NCBI GenBank assembly: GCA_017620025.1
Contig: JAFZRF010000055.1
Coordinates: 1 to 64,000 of the forward strand
Direction: 5' to 3'
Length of the DNA stretch: 64,000 nucleotides
From: Ruminococcus sp.
GTDB taxonomy: Bacteria > Bacillota > Clostridia > Oscillospirales > Ruminococcaceae
Positions within the stretch are counted from its first letter, which is position 1. Each line of letters starts with the position of its first letter. This document shows, piece after piece, positions 49,698-58,492 of this stretch. The notes beneath the pieces were generated by a model. The model did not search any database. It saw only the letters and a program-made list of their open reading frames with translations, and was not told the DNA's origin. The position numbers and the translations under genes are program-made.

Positions 49698-50564
49698 TTA
49701 TATATTTATACGTATAATAAGTCTCTCCCCGGCGAGCTCGGCTGAAATACTTCCGTTCATCTGATCAATGAATGTCCTTGCAATCGAAAGGCCGAGGCCT
49801 GTTGAATTGCGGGCAGCCTGTACCGTGTAGAAGCGGTCAAACAATCTTTCGACCTGCACCTTTGTCAGCCCCTCGGCGGTATTTGAAAAGATTATCTCGC
49901 CTTCCGTGGAAAGACTTATGAACAGATCGCCGGAGCTGTATTTCAGTGCATTATTCATAAGGTTGTTGAACACCCTCGCAAGTGCACTGCGATTGACTGT
50001 ACGTATGACTTTCTCCTCCGTGAGTTCTATCTCAGGAGTTATGCCCTTTTCAGTAAGAGCTGCATAATAGCCCATAATGCAGTCCTCGAGCACCTGGTTC
50101 ACACAGAGCTCCTCTGTCTCGGCATTGATATCGGAGGAAAGTATCACGGAATACCGGAAAAGCTCTTCGGTGAGCTGCTTCATAAGATCCGTCCTGCCCT
50201 CGATGATCTCAAGATAATTCTCTATCTTCCCGGACTTCTCCTCCTTCTTCATGACCTCAAGGTAACCGCATATCGCCGTAAGAGGGGTACGAAGATCGTG
50301 GGAGATATTCGTGATAGCTGCCTTGAGCTCGGCATCTCCGGAAACGTAGCGGTTATGCTCTGCACGGAGCTTTTTCAGCTGAGTATTGAGATCGGAGGCA
50401 AGCCTGCGCATATCCCTGTCCCTTGTATTCACAAAGATGATGCCGTTGGTATCATCATCGAGCCTTTCCGCAAGCTGCTTGCAGACAGTCCTTGCTGTCC
50501 GTTTAAGTACAGCTATCTTTATTACAAGCGCCGCTATTACAGCGGCAAGCAGAGCATAGACCAT
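49698..50564 (-). CDS. Sensor histidine kinase, single membrane helix
   Basis: A 288-residue kinase with only one N-terminal helix (about 1-20) and almost no outer domain, as in intramembrane-sensing kinases. The phosphoacceptor His is in SHDLRTP near 91, the N box is NLMNNALKYS and the ATP lid contains GLGLSIA. It is the last gene of the locus; its likely partner, the OmpR-type regulator at 53672-54346, lies at the other end. Such kinases commonly sense through a partner ABC transporter, which here lies between the two genes. Confidence 0.9.
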   Translation of the reverse strand: MVYALLAAVIAALVIKIAVLKRTARTVCKQLAERLDDDTNGIIFVNTRDRDMRRLASDLNTQLKKLRAEHNRYVSGDAELKAAITNISHDLRTPLTAICGYLEVMKKEEKSGKIENYLEIIEGRTDLMKQLTEELFRYSVILSSDINAETEELCVNQVLEDCIMGYYAALTEKGITPEIELTEEKVIRTVNRSALARVFNNLMNNALKYSSGDLFISLSTEGEIIFSNTAEGLTKVQVERLFDRFYTVQAARNSTGLGLSIARTFIDQMNGSISAELAGERLIIRINI

Positions 50565-50638
50565 ATTATCCCTCTTTCTGTATAACGCAGATCAGATCAT
50601 GGCTCATATACTGCGGGCCATGACCTGTCTGAACTTAT

Positions 50639-51385
50639 TTATTTTATATCCTTCTTCTGGAGCATAATTACTCCTGCGGCTGTCAGTACAACTGCGATGA
50701 ACAGCGAAAATCCCATCTGTGTTCCGGCAGACATCATGCAAACCTTATCTCCGATCTGTGAAGCAGTGAGCCACTGTCCGTACGGATCGAAGTTGAGCAG
50801 GAACTTCAGTACCTCGTATCTCTTGCCCTCGGTTACGGTCATCAGGCCCTGGAAGGTAAGGGCAGCAAAGGCACTCATCTGGAAAATCGTGAACTGAATC
50901 ACTATGGATGCGCTCTGCTTGGTGATCATCATACTGAGCATTACAAGCAGGGCAATAACAGCAAGATTGTAAACCAGTAGCTTCACTGTGTTTAATACAA
51001 TTTCCCCTGCATCCGGAAGAGTATTTGCTCCGATGAGTGCTCCTGCGAGCCATGCGGCAGTCATGATAACGAGAGCGAGCGCCATGGCCGCAAATGAAGC
51101 CGCATATAAATCCGTGCGTGTCTTTCCGGCTGCAAGCTTGTTCCTGACAGTGCCGTCAGTGTACTCAGCACCGAGGAAGAACGGAATGAACAGCGAGAAG
51201 AAAGCGGGTATTCCTATGCTCACTGTAAGCGAATAATCGAAATCTGACTGATAATCCCCGAATTCATGTATTGTTGTTCCGTTTGCTGTAAAGTAGTATG
51301 TTATGATGAACGCAAGTATAGTACCGCCGATAAACATCTTGTGCCTGAGCAGTCTTGCGCTGTAAGCTCTGAAAAGATCTGTCAT
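50639..51385 (-). CDS. ABC-2-type permease
   Basis: A 248-residue protein with six predicted helices, the second permease of an ABC exporter resembling the lantibiotic/bacitracin immunity type (BcrB/LanEG-like). It follows its paralogue by 10 bases. Its short outer loops fit a transporter of amphipathic peptides or lipids, but the substrate is unknown. Confidence 0.88.
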   Translation of the reverse strand: MTDLFRAYSARLLRHKMFIGGTILAFIITYYFTANGTTIHEFGDYQSDFDYSLTVSIGIPAFFSLFIPFFLGAEYTDGTVRNKLAAGKTRTDLYAASFAAMALALVIMTAAWLAGALIGANTLPDAGEIVLNTVKLLVYNLAVIALLVMLSMMITKQSASIVIQFTIFQMSAFAALTFQGLMTVTEGKRYEVLKFLLNFDPYGQWLTASQIGDKVCMMSAGTQMGFSLFIAVVLTAAGVIMLQKKDIK

Positions 51386-51395
51386 ATCTGTCCCC

Positions 51396-52184
51396 TCACT
51401 TTATATCCTTTCTTCTGAATACAAGCATTCCGGCTGCGGTTAATAATGCAGCGGATGCAAGGTCAAAGGCGATCATTTTTCCTGCCTTCTCGGGCAGGCC
51501 GCCTCTGAGTATTACATCGGCTTGACTTGTCGGCAGTGCGTAATACATGGTATCCTTGACGGAGTTCTCCGGGATCAGCTGAGTAACCGGGATGTTCTCC
51601 TGTGCAGCCTTTTCTCTCAGCTTCTGCACGTTGTCGTAAACGGAGTTGCCTGCAATGAACATGGCAAGCACAACGACCATTGAAATACCCTGAGCGTATG
51701 ACTTTGTTGTCACAACCGTACATATGAACAGCACCAGTGCGGTGTATACTGCCATACCGCATACAATAAGCAGCTGAGTGACAATGACTGTGCTCACCGG
51801 CTCGGTATACATACCGAAAAGCGGTATCGCAACAGCCGAGCCTGCAATGATCGCTGCGGCCTGCATGATAACTGCTCCTGTAAGAGTCACTATCAGGTCT
51901 GCCAAATATATCGAAACACGGGAATGACCTGCTATGAGTCTGTTATGCATCGTCTTCTCGTTGTAGTCCTGACCTACGAAGATCGATACAAAAGAAGCGA
52001 TGATCAGCCATACCACACATACACCCGCATTGTATACTCCGTCAAGCGGCTCTCTCGGGTTGGTCTTGTCGGCATTGTTAAGCAGCACCGCCATTACCGG
52101 AAGAAACATCATGATACCGGTTCCGATGCGGAATGCCATATTTCTGAAAAGCCTTGAAAAACCGGCAGATAACAGATTTATCAT
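51396..52184 (-). CDS. ABC-2-type permease
   Basis: A 262-residue protein with about six helices, paralogous to the next gene: both start with a LLSAGFSRLFR- or AYSARLLRH-type amphipathic segment and end with FRRKDIK or LQKKDIK. Its start overlaps the ATPase stop by 4 bases (ATGA), so translation is coupled. Confidence 0.88.
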   Translation of the reverse strand: MINLLSAGFSRLFRNMAFRIGTGIMMFLPVMAVLLNNADKTNPREPLDGVYNAGVCVVWLIIASFVSIFVGQDYNEKTMHNRLIAGHSRVSIYLADLIVTLTGAVIMQAAAIIAGSAVAIPLFGMYTEPVSTVIVTQLLIVCGMAVYTALVLFICTVVTTKSYAQGISMVVVLAMFIAGNSVYDNVQKLREKAAQENIPVTQLIPENSVKDTMYYALPTSQADVILRGGLPEKAGKMIAFDLASAALLTAAGMLVFRRKDIK

Positions 52185-53092
52185 TTCTCACCACCGCCTA
52201 CCAGTGAAATGTAGAAGCTTTCAAGGCTCTCGTCCTTCTCTTCCATTGTGATGACATCGCAGCCCTGCTCGGAAAGCTTCAGCGCTGTCTGTGTGAAGTT
52301 GAGCTTTGCGAATACATCGGCAGTGCTGCTGTCGAGTATCTTGTAGTCAACTCCCATTTCATCGAGCACTCTTGAGAGTACTCCCGTATCGGTAACTGTC
52401 ATCCTGACACTCTTGCAGCAGGCCTTTTCCAGCTCCTCGGCGCTCATCTCGCGGATCATTTTACCTCCGTCGATGAAACCGTAATGTGTGGCGAGCTTTG
52501 AGAGCTCTTCGAGGATATGGCTGGAAATGAGTATGGTTATATTCTTCTCATGGTTGAGTTTGAGTATCAGCTCACGGATATCGATGATGCCCTGCGGGTC
52601 GAGACCGTTTACAGGCTCGTCAAGCACGATGAAATCGGGACTTCCGCATAGTGCTACAGCTATGCCGAGTCTCTGCTTCATGCCGAGCGAGAAGTTCTTT
52701 ACCTTCTTGCGGCCTGTATCCGAAAGGCCTACCAGCTCCAGCAGCTCGTCAATGCCCTTGAAATCGGGAAGGCCGAGCACACGGTACTGCATTTTCAGAT
52801 TCTCTTTCGCTGTAAGATCCTGGTATACCGCAGGAGTCTCAACAACTGCGCCCATTCTCTTTCTTGAATCGTTTATGGCCTTGTCGGTATTCTTCACGCC
52901 GTAGATCTCAAAGGAACCGGATGTCGGAAGCTGAAGGCCCGTGATCAGTCTTATAAGTGTCGTCTTGCCTGCGCCGTTCCTGCCAACAAAGCCGTATATA
53001 GAGCCCTTCGGGATGTTCATTGTAAGTCCGTTAAGCGCTGTGAAGCCTCTGTATTTCTTGACAAGATCGTTGGTTCTGAGTACAAATTCCAT
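52181..53092 (-). CDS. ABC exporter ATP-binding protein, BcrA/LanF-like
   Basis: A 303-residue ATPase. Walker A is GRNGAGKTT (about 37-45), the signature FSLGMKQRL (typical LSGGQ variant of bacitracin/lantibiotic immunity ATPases), and Walker B FIVLDEPVNGLDP. A C-terminal extension of about 80 residues follows. Together with two small permeases and a two-component system it resembles self-protection transporters for peptide antibiotics; no biosynthesis genes are near, so defence against others' compounds is more likely. Confidence 0.93.
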   Translation of the reverse strand: MEFVLRTNDLVKKYRGFTALNGLTMNIPKGSIYGFVGRNGAGKTTLIRLITGLQLPTSGSFEIYGVKNTDKAINDSRKRMGAVVETPAVYQDLTAKENLKMQYRVLGLPDFKGIDELLELVGLSDTGRKKVKNFSLGMKQRLGIAVALCGSPDFIVLDEPVNGLDPQGIIDIRELILKLNHEKNITILISSHILEELSKLATHYGFIDGGKMIREMSAEELEKACCKSVRMTVTDTGVLSRVLDEMGVDYKILDSSTADVFAKLNFTQTALKLSEQGCDVITMEEKDESLESFYISLVGGGEK

Positions 53093-53121
53093 ATTTATGA
53101 CCTCTCTTTCTTTTATTATCT

Positions 53122-53502
53122 TCAGCCGTTGACTGCTGCCATTCTGCTTTTTCTTTCAGCAGCGTACATTATAAGCTGTGCAACTGCCATAACTCCTATC
53201 GCTGCATTGAATACAGCTGCGGAATATCTGATATTGAGTATCCATATTCCCACCTGCGAGATAACGAATACGGATGCGATAACTGCGGCTGCCAGTGCTG
53301 CGGCTATGACCGCTTTCTGATGCTTCCGGCTCAGCATCTCCTTGCCGGGCATCAGGAGCAGCAGGAATATCAATCCGGGATACCATTTATCCTCGTGTGC
53401 CGAAGAGATGTATAATGCGTATGCTGTGGAAAATGAGCCAAAGGCAAGAAGTATGTTGAGTATAACGTATCCGATGCCTGTTTCTGCGATGTTCTTTTTC
53501 AT
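53122..53502 (-). CDS. Small four-helix membrane protein
   Basis: A 126-residue membrane protein with about four helices and a basic C terminus. It is the first gene of the exporter transcript, 29 bases before the ATPase gene. I do not recognise the family. I start at the ATG at 53502, which has GGAGGT upstream; an upstream in-frame extension lies in the promoter leader. It might be an accessory or sensor protein of the exporter (inference). Confidence 0.82.
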   Translation of the reverse strand: MKKNIAETGIGYVILNILLAFGSFSTAYALYISSAHEDKWYPGLIFLLLLMPGKEMLSRKHQKAVIAAALAAAVIASVFVISQVGIWILNIRYSAAVFNAAIGVMAVAQLIMYAAERKSRMAAVNG

Positions 53503-53569
53503 GATGATTACCTCCGTGTTAACGTTTGTTTTTGACTTCGGGAACTCTCTGTTCCCGCTTTCTGTAATC

Positions 53570-53626
53570 ATTATAGCACGGGATAGTCAAGAAAGCGGCC
53601 AAGAAAAGGTCAAGATAAGGTCAAGA
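53570..53626 (-). promoter_or_regulatory. Exporter promoter with four response-regulator-like boxes
   Basis: On the minus strand four TCTTGACC-type boxes (53626-53619, 53615-53608, 53604-53597, 53592-53585) recur at 11, 11 and 12 bases, and TATAAT follows at 53575-53570. There is no good -35 box at 17 bases. Direct repeats at helical spacing just upstream of a weak promoter are typical sites of activating OmpR-family regulators. A GGGAAC/GTTCCC hairpin follows in the leader. Confidence 0.7.
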
Positions 53627-53671
53627 TTCTGTATTTTTCTGTACAGTTCCGGGAAAGGCCGGTATACCGCA

Positions 53672-54346
53672 TTATCCGGCATTGCTTTGTCTCATTTTGA
53701 AGCCGATGCCGTAGACTGCTTCTATATAGTCCTTACCGCTTACGGCTTCAAGCTTCTTTCTCATATTGCTTATATGCTGCTTCAGGGAACGCTCGGTGCA
53801 GTCGGGAGTATCAAGGCTTATCCTGTCAAGTATGGTAGTTCTGCCGACCGGGGAGTTCGGTGTCTGCATAAGGAGCTTCAGTATGGCGCATTCTGTACGG
53901 GTGAGCCTTACTTCTCCTCCGCTCGTCTCGGCAGTGAGAGAATCACAGTGCAGCGTAAGGTCCTCAAAGGAAAGACTGCTGCTCTCTCCGCTTGCCTGAG
54001 CCTTTCTCAGCTGCACGGCGATACGTGCCACCAGCTCTGCGATATTAAAGGGCTTGGTCACGTAATCGGAAGCACCTGCCATAAGAAGGCCTACCTTGTC
54101 GCTGACATCGACCTTTGCGCTCACTACTATGACCGGGATATTCTTTATCTGCGGAAGGAGCTCCTCACCGCTGAGTCCGGGGAGCATAAGATCAAGCAGC
54201 ACAAGATCGGGCTTGTTCTGTCCGAGGACGAGGAGGGCCTCAGTTCCGGAATAGGCACGGAATACGCCGTATCCCTCTCCCCTGAGTGCTTCCTCAAGCA
54301 TATTACCTATATATATATCATCATCTACTATGAGTATGTTCTGCAT
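53672..54346 (-). CDS. OmpR-family response regulator
   Basis: A 224-residue regulator. The receiver has Asp8-Asp9-Asp10, a phosphoacceptor Asp in LLDLMLPG (near 51) and Lys in TKPFN; the winged helix fills about 125-220. It lies 25 bases after the aldo/keto reductase gene on the same strand and may be transcribed from that operon, while the exporter genes downstream have their own promoter with direct repeats it could bind. Its kinase is probably the one at 49698-50564. Confidence 0.92.
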   Translation of the reverse strand: MQNILIVDDDIYIGNMLEEALRGEGYGVFRAYSGTEALLVLGQNKPDLVLLDLMLPGLSGEELLPQIKNIPVIVVSAKVDVSDKVGLLMAGASDYVTKPFNIAELVARIAVQLRKAQASGESSSLSFEDLTLHCDSLTAETSGGEVRLTRTECAILKLLMQTPNSPVGRTTILDRISLDTPDCTERSLKQHISNMRKKLEAVSGKDYIEAVYGIGFKMRQSNAG

Positions 54347-54371
54347 CTTTTCTTATCCTTTCAGTATTGTT

Positions 54372-55421
54372 TCAAAGCGTCATTTCATATATCATCCCGA
54401 TAAGCTCGGGGATCATAAGTCCCTGCGGACATGACTTCATACACTGCCTTTCGGTGCACCTCCGGCAGTTTTCATATACCTCTGCGATATTCATCCTCAG
54501 CTTCTTCATGGCCCAGTAGTGCTTGCCGAGGTGATAATAATTGTACTGTCTCAGCATGATATGCACCTCATATCCGTGCGGGCATACGCACCTCTGGCAT
54601 CTTGTACAGCGTACAGGCGAGAAGTGTTCGTTAAGTCTTGCGATGACTTCATCGAAGGAATAGTGTTTCGGAGGAAATTCTTCCTTCATTGCGGCATCGG
54701 CCTGCTCTTTCGTGCCTATACCTATAAGCGCACAGGAAAACGGCCAGTGAAGCACACCTCCTATCAGCTCGGAGGGCTGAAATACGCTGAGAAGACAGCC
54801 TGCTGCATAGACCTTGTTGAGTATAAGTCCCTTGTCTCTGAATATGTCCTTTCCGGCGATGCGGTCAAGTATACCACGCTCGAGTATATTTCCGCTCGTC
54901 TGTATTACGTCCACTCTGCTGTCCGCTGCGGCACGCTCCGCAACACTGTAATAATGCGTCGCAATTCCCGTGTACTTTATCCTGCCGGCTTTTTTAAGGT
55001 CACACAGAGCATCAAGCGCACCGTACCGGCTGAATGTCTCGTCCTGATTTTTCTCGTCCACCTGATGAACGAAATAGATATCGGGATCAGTGCCGAGAGT
55101 TTCAGCTGAACGGATGACCTCACGGAACATATCATTGCCGTCCATAAACCTCGCCTTGTCGGAAATGATGATGTTTTCCCTCCCGACCTTTTCGGCAAAT
55201 ACGCCCAGCTTGTATTCAGCATCGCCGTATTCCTCAGGTATAGCCGTATCGTAGAGATTGCAGCCCATTCTGTAGGCGTGCATCATGATATCGACAGCCT
55301 CCGGTACGTCGGGGCTGTAGTAATCCGGTAAAACGGGTACATTCCCGCTAAGTACAGGTATCGTGCCGAAGCCGATCTCCGATACCATCAGTCCTGTTTT
55401 TCCGAGTTCCCTGTATCTCAT
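54372..55421 (-). CDS. Aldo/keto reductase with C-terminal [4Fe-4S] ferredoxin domain
   Basis: A 349-residue protein. The N-terminal TIM barrel (1 to about 270) starts with the family pattern RELGKTGLMVSEIGFG. The C terminus has cysteines in CTRCQRC-x-C and CRRCTERQC-x3-C, the layout of a ferredoxin-type domain for one or two [4Fe-4S] clusters, as in many anaerobe oxidoreductases of this subgroup. The substrate is unknown. It overlaps the giant LRR gene upstream by 4 bases, so the two are coupled. Confidence 0.92.
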   Translation of the reverse strand: MRYRELGKTGLMVSEIGFGTIPVLSGNVPVLPDYYSPDVPEAVDIMMHAYRMGCNLYDTAIPEEYGDAEYKLGVFAEKVGRENIIISDKARFMDGNDMFREVIRSAETLGTDPDIYFVHQVDEKNQDETFSRYGALDALCDLKKAGRIKYTGIATHYYSVAERAAADSRVDVIQTSGNILERGILDRIAGKDIFRDKGLILNKVYAAGCLLSVFQPSELIGGVLHWPFSCALIGIGTKEQADAAMKEEFPPKHYSFDEVIARLNEHFSPVRCTRCQRCVCPHGYEVHIMLRQYNYYHLGKHYWAMKKLRMNIAEVYENCRRCTERQCMKSCPQGLMIPELIGMIYEMTL

Positions 55422-58400
55422 AGCTTCTCACACCATTCAAAAGCATCGTCTGCGATACTGATACTGTCTTTGCTGCAGAACACGACCTCCTCAAGCTCCG
55501 TGCAGAACGCAAAGGCCTGCGCCCCGATCTCCTTTACGGAAGCCGGGATAACTACCTTTCTCAGGCTCTTGCATCTGAAAAAGCATCTCTCGGGTATGAC
55601 CGTCAGCTTGTCAGAGAGATGTATCTCCTTCAGCGCACAGCAGTGCTCAAATGCTCTTTTTCCGATGTACTCAAGACTGTCGGAGAGCTCTATCCTCTCA
55701 AGGCTCTTGCAGCCGCTGAATGCCTGTGTTTCTATAGAAACAACACCGCCTGCGTTCTCCACGCTTCTGAGCCATTTACTGCTCTTGAATGCAGATTTGC
55801 CTATTTTCTGTGTCTCCGGTGACAGTACTATTCTCTCGAGCAGATTGCATTCCATGTAGACCTGATCGGCTATCTCCTTTATACCGCCCGGGAATACAAG
55901 ATCCTTTATATTGCCCGTGCTCTCTTCAAGCACGCCGTCACCGGCCATCTTGAAGCAGTTTATGCACTCTGCAAAAATACGTCCGACAAGCGGCGGATAA
56001 TCCTTTTCTGCCGGATCGCTGTAGTTTTCAAGAGTATATGTCCTGCCGTCCGTATACTGTATCTTTTTCAGATTGATGCAGTTTCTGAAAGCAAAGGTAT
56101 CAATTATGACACGGTCGTTTCTGAGTATCAGCTCTCTGAGGTCAGTATTGCCGGCAAATGCCCAGCTGCATATACGCCCGATGCTTTCGGGTATCTCGGC
56201 AGTCTCACCGCAGCGTGCAGCATCGATCAGCATACCGTTCACGATATTGTATTCTGTCTCGCTGCGCCTTTTTTCCAGCCAGCCTGTACCGGAAAACGTA
56301 AGCTTTCCGCTGTATCTGAAGCCCGCCGGGAATAGGATATCCGTAAGCCTCAGATGATCACGGAATGCCTCGTCCTCCGCTGAAACAATATCATCGGGTA
56401 TGCGTACCTTTACCGCGTCTCCTTTGTATCTTACAATTCCGGAATCGTGATTCACATCAAAGCATGAATATACGCTTCCGATGACCTCCTGTACCCTGAC
56501 AGGCAGCGTATTGTCGGCGGTATTCATGCTCTGCGAAAACTCCGAAAACGAATAAGTCCTGCCGTCATATACGACCGCCTCCGCAAAGGTGCAGCCGGAA
56601 AAAGCGCCGCTGCGCAGAACTGTATCAGTATCGAGCACGATCCTCTTTACTCCCGTGCAGTCAGCAAAGGCATGGTATCCGACAAAAGCCCTGTCAAGCA
56701 CTATCTCCTCAAGGCTCTCGCAGCGCTCAAAAGCACGCTCTCCGACAGTCATTATATTGCTGAGATCGAAGCTGACAAGCGATGTACACTCGTCAAAGCA
56801 TCTTCTGCCTATCTCTGTTACCTCACCGGAGAGCTTAACCTCCCTGAGTGAGGAGCAGCCTGCAAATACTTCATCTTCAAGCACGGAAGCACCGCTTATC
56901 CAGGCTTTTTCAAGATTACGGCAGAAGGAGAACGCACCCTTGCCTATTTTTCCGGCAAGCACTCTGATCTCACGCAGTGAAGCGCATTTTTCAAAGGCAT
57001 ATTCTTCAATTATACATCCGGGAGAATTGATCACTACAGTCCTCAGATCAGGGCAGGCTGAAAATGCGTATTTACCGATCACAGCAGGCTTATCGAATAT
57101 CAGCTCTGTGATGCTGTCGTCACCGCAGCGGCTGTATGCTGCAATATCATCGTTTCCGTATACTCTTTCCACTCTGCGTTCAGCCGGAGGCGTCCCCTTT
57201 TCAAACTGTGTGAGTTCAAGGCTCTGACAGCCTCTGAACGCCGCAAATCCCACTTCACGGAGTCCGGCAGGTACATTGAAGCGTATCAGCTTCCTGCAGT
57301 TTTCAAAAGCTCCCCTGCATATAGTCTGCAGGTTCTCCGACATGACTATCGTCTGAATACATACACAGTTACGGAAAGCGTTTTCATGTATCTCACGGAC
57401 AGTGTCACTCATGATGACACGACCTATCCTGTCGTTTCCTTCAAAGCAGCTCTCGCCGATAACCTCCACGCCCTCGGGTATGGTAACTCTCTCCTCGCTA
57501 CCGGAATAGGACATAAGCGTCTTTCCGCTTATGTAGAAATCACTCATTACCTGATCGCCTATCTGCCTGATGATATGCGGGGTATCCTCCTCGTAGCAGA
57601 TACCGCCGAGACGGTAGGTCTGACTGCCGATGATGACCTCCCTGAGATTGCTGCAGCCCCTGAATGCGCCGTCTTCGGCAGTGATGTTTTCATTTTTCAG
57701 CGTTACCGTTTCAAGGCTGATGCAGTTGCCGAAAGCGTTAGCTCTTACAGATTCAAGGCTTGCGGGGAAGGATATCGACACGATACCCTTCTTGTCGAAG
57801 AAGCAGCCTTTATCAATACACCTTATGCCCTCCGGTATGTCAAACGACCTGAGATTGACGTGAAGCTTGCGAAGTATTCCGTTATCCATTTCTACAGACT
57901 GATACACGCTTTCTGCAACGGCACGTACTACCGGGTGAACCTCCTTATTGCTGATAAGCACATCGATGAGATGATCCTCGTGATGCACAGTGCCGTCGGA
58001 AAGACGGATATCCTTTATTCCGACACAGCCTGTAAAGATATCATTTCTGAAATTTGAGGTATCTATCTCACTGCTCAGGGATATCTCCGTAAGCTCCGTA
58101 TTATTGGCAAATGTCTGCATACCGAGGCTCTTCACACCGAAGGCTCTTATGCTCCGGAGGCTGTCGCAGCAGAGGAAAGTTCCCTTGCCGAGGCTTGTAA
58201 CCTTATCCGGGATAATAATATCAACAAGGTCGTGGCATCTGTGGAAAGCAAGCTCGCCTATTTTTTCAACGCTTTCCGGGATATTGAGAGTCCTGAGCTT
58301 TCTGCATCCCTTGAAGGCGTTATCACCTATCTCCCTGAGTCCCTCCGGCAGCGTGATGTCCGTTATCCAGGACATTCCTTTGAATACTTCCCTGCCTATG

Positions 58401-58489
58401 GCTGTTACGCCTTCGGGAACGGTAACGCTGTGCTCCTCGCCGGTGAAGCTGACAAGTACACCTTCCTCTATCTTAAATACATCCTGCAT
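55418..58489 (-). CDS. Giant leucine-rich repeat protein without signal peptide
   Basis: A 1023-residue protein made almost entirely of BspA-type (LRR_5) repeats of about 23 residues, of the form AFxxCxxLxxIxLPxxVxxIG. It begins directly with a repeat (MQDVFKIEEGV) and has no signal peptide, membrane helix, sorting motif or dockerin, unlike the secreted LRR protein at 46849. So it is likely cytoplasmic, unless exported by another route. Non-repeat breaks occur near 195-215, 310-330, 425-450, 655-680 and 835-850, splitting it into blocks. It is translationally coupled to an aldo/keto reductase and follows a dus gene by 3 bases. The function is unknown; protein binding is inferred from the fold. 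Confidence 0.88.
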   Translation of the reverse strand: MQDVFKIEEGVLVSFTGEEHSVTVPEGVTAIGREVFKGMSWITDITLPEGLREIGDNAFKGCRKLRTLNIPESVEKIGELAFHRCHDLVDIIIPDKVTSLGKGTFLCCDSLRSIRAFGVKSLGMQTFANNTELTEISLSSEIDTSNFRNDIFTGCVGIKDIRLSDGTVHHEDHLIDVLISNKEVHPVVRAVAESVYQSVEMDNGILRKLHVNLRSFDIPEGIRCIDKGCFFDKKGIVSISFPASLESVRANAFGNCISLETVTLKNENITAEDGAFRGCSNLREVIIGSQTYRLGGICYEEDTPHIIRQIGDQVMSDFYISGKTLMSYSGSEERVTIPEGVEVIGESCFEGNDRIGRVIMSDTVREIHENAFRNCVCIQTIVMSENLQTICRGAFENCRKLIRFNVPAGLREVGFAAFRGCQSLELTQFEKGTPPAERRVERVYGNDDIAAYSRCGDDSITELIFDKPAVIGKYAFSACPDLRTVVINSPGCIIEEYAFEKCASLREIRVLAGKIGKGAFSFCRNLEKAWISGASVLEDEVFAGCSSLREVKLSGEVTEIGRRCFDECTSLVSFDLSNIMTVGERAFERCESLEEIVLDRAFVGYHAFADCTGVKRIVLDTDTVLRSGAFSGCTFAEAVVYDGRTYSFSEFSQSMNTADNTLPVRVQEVIGSVYSCFDVNHDSGIVRYKGDAVKVRIPDDIVSAEDEAFRDHLRLTDILFPAGFRYSGKLTFSGTGWLEKRRSETEYNIVNGMLIDAARCGETAEIPESIGRICSWAFAGNTDLRELILRNDRVIIDTFAFRNCINLKKIQYTDGRTYTLENYSDPAEKDYPPLVGRIFAECINCFKMAGDGVLEESTGNIKDLVFPGGIKEIADQVYMECNLLERIVLSPETQKIGKSAFKSSKWLRSVENAGGVVSIETQAFSGCKSLERIELSDSLEYIGKRAFEHCCALKEIHLSDKLTVIPERCFFRCKSLRKVVIPASVKEIGAQAFAFCTELEEVVFCSKDSISIADDAFEWCEKL

Positions 58490-58492
58490 TCC

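Noticed and set aside
49698..54346. Complete lantibiotic biosynthesis cluster
   Set aside because: The ABC and two-component genes resemble immunity functions, but no precursor, LanM/LanB/C or protease gene is near.
53342..54403. 353-codon plus-strand open frame opposite the small membrane protein and response regulator genes
   Set aside because: Antisense shadow crossing several genes and a promoter region; translation shows no domain.
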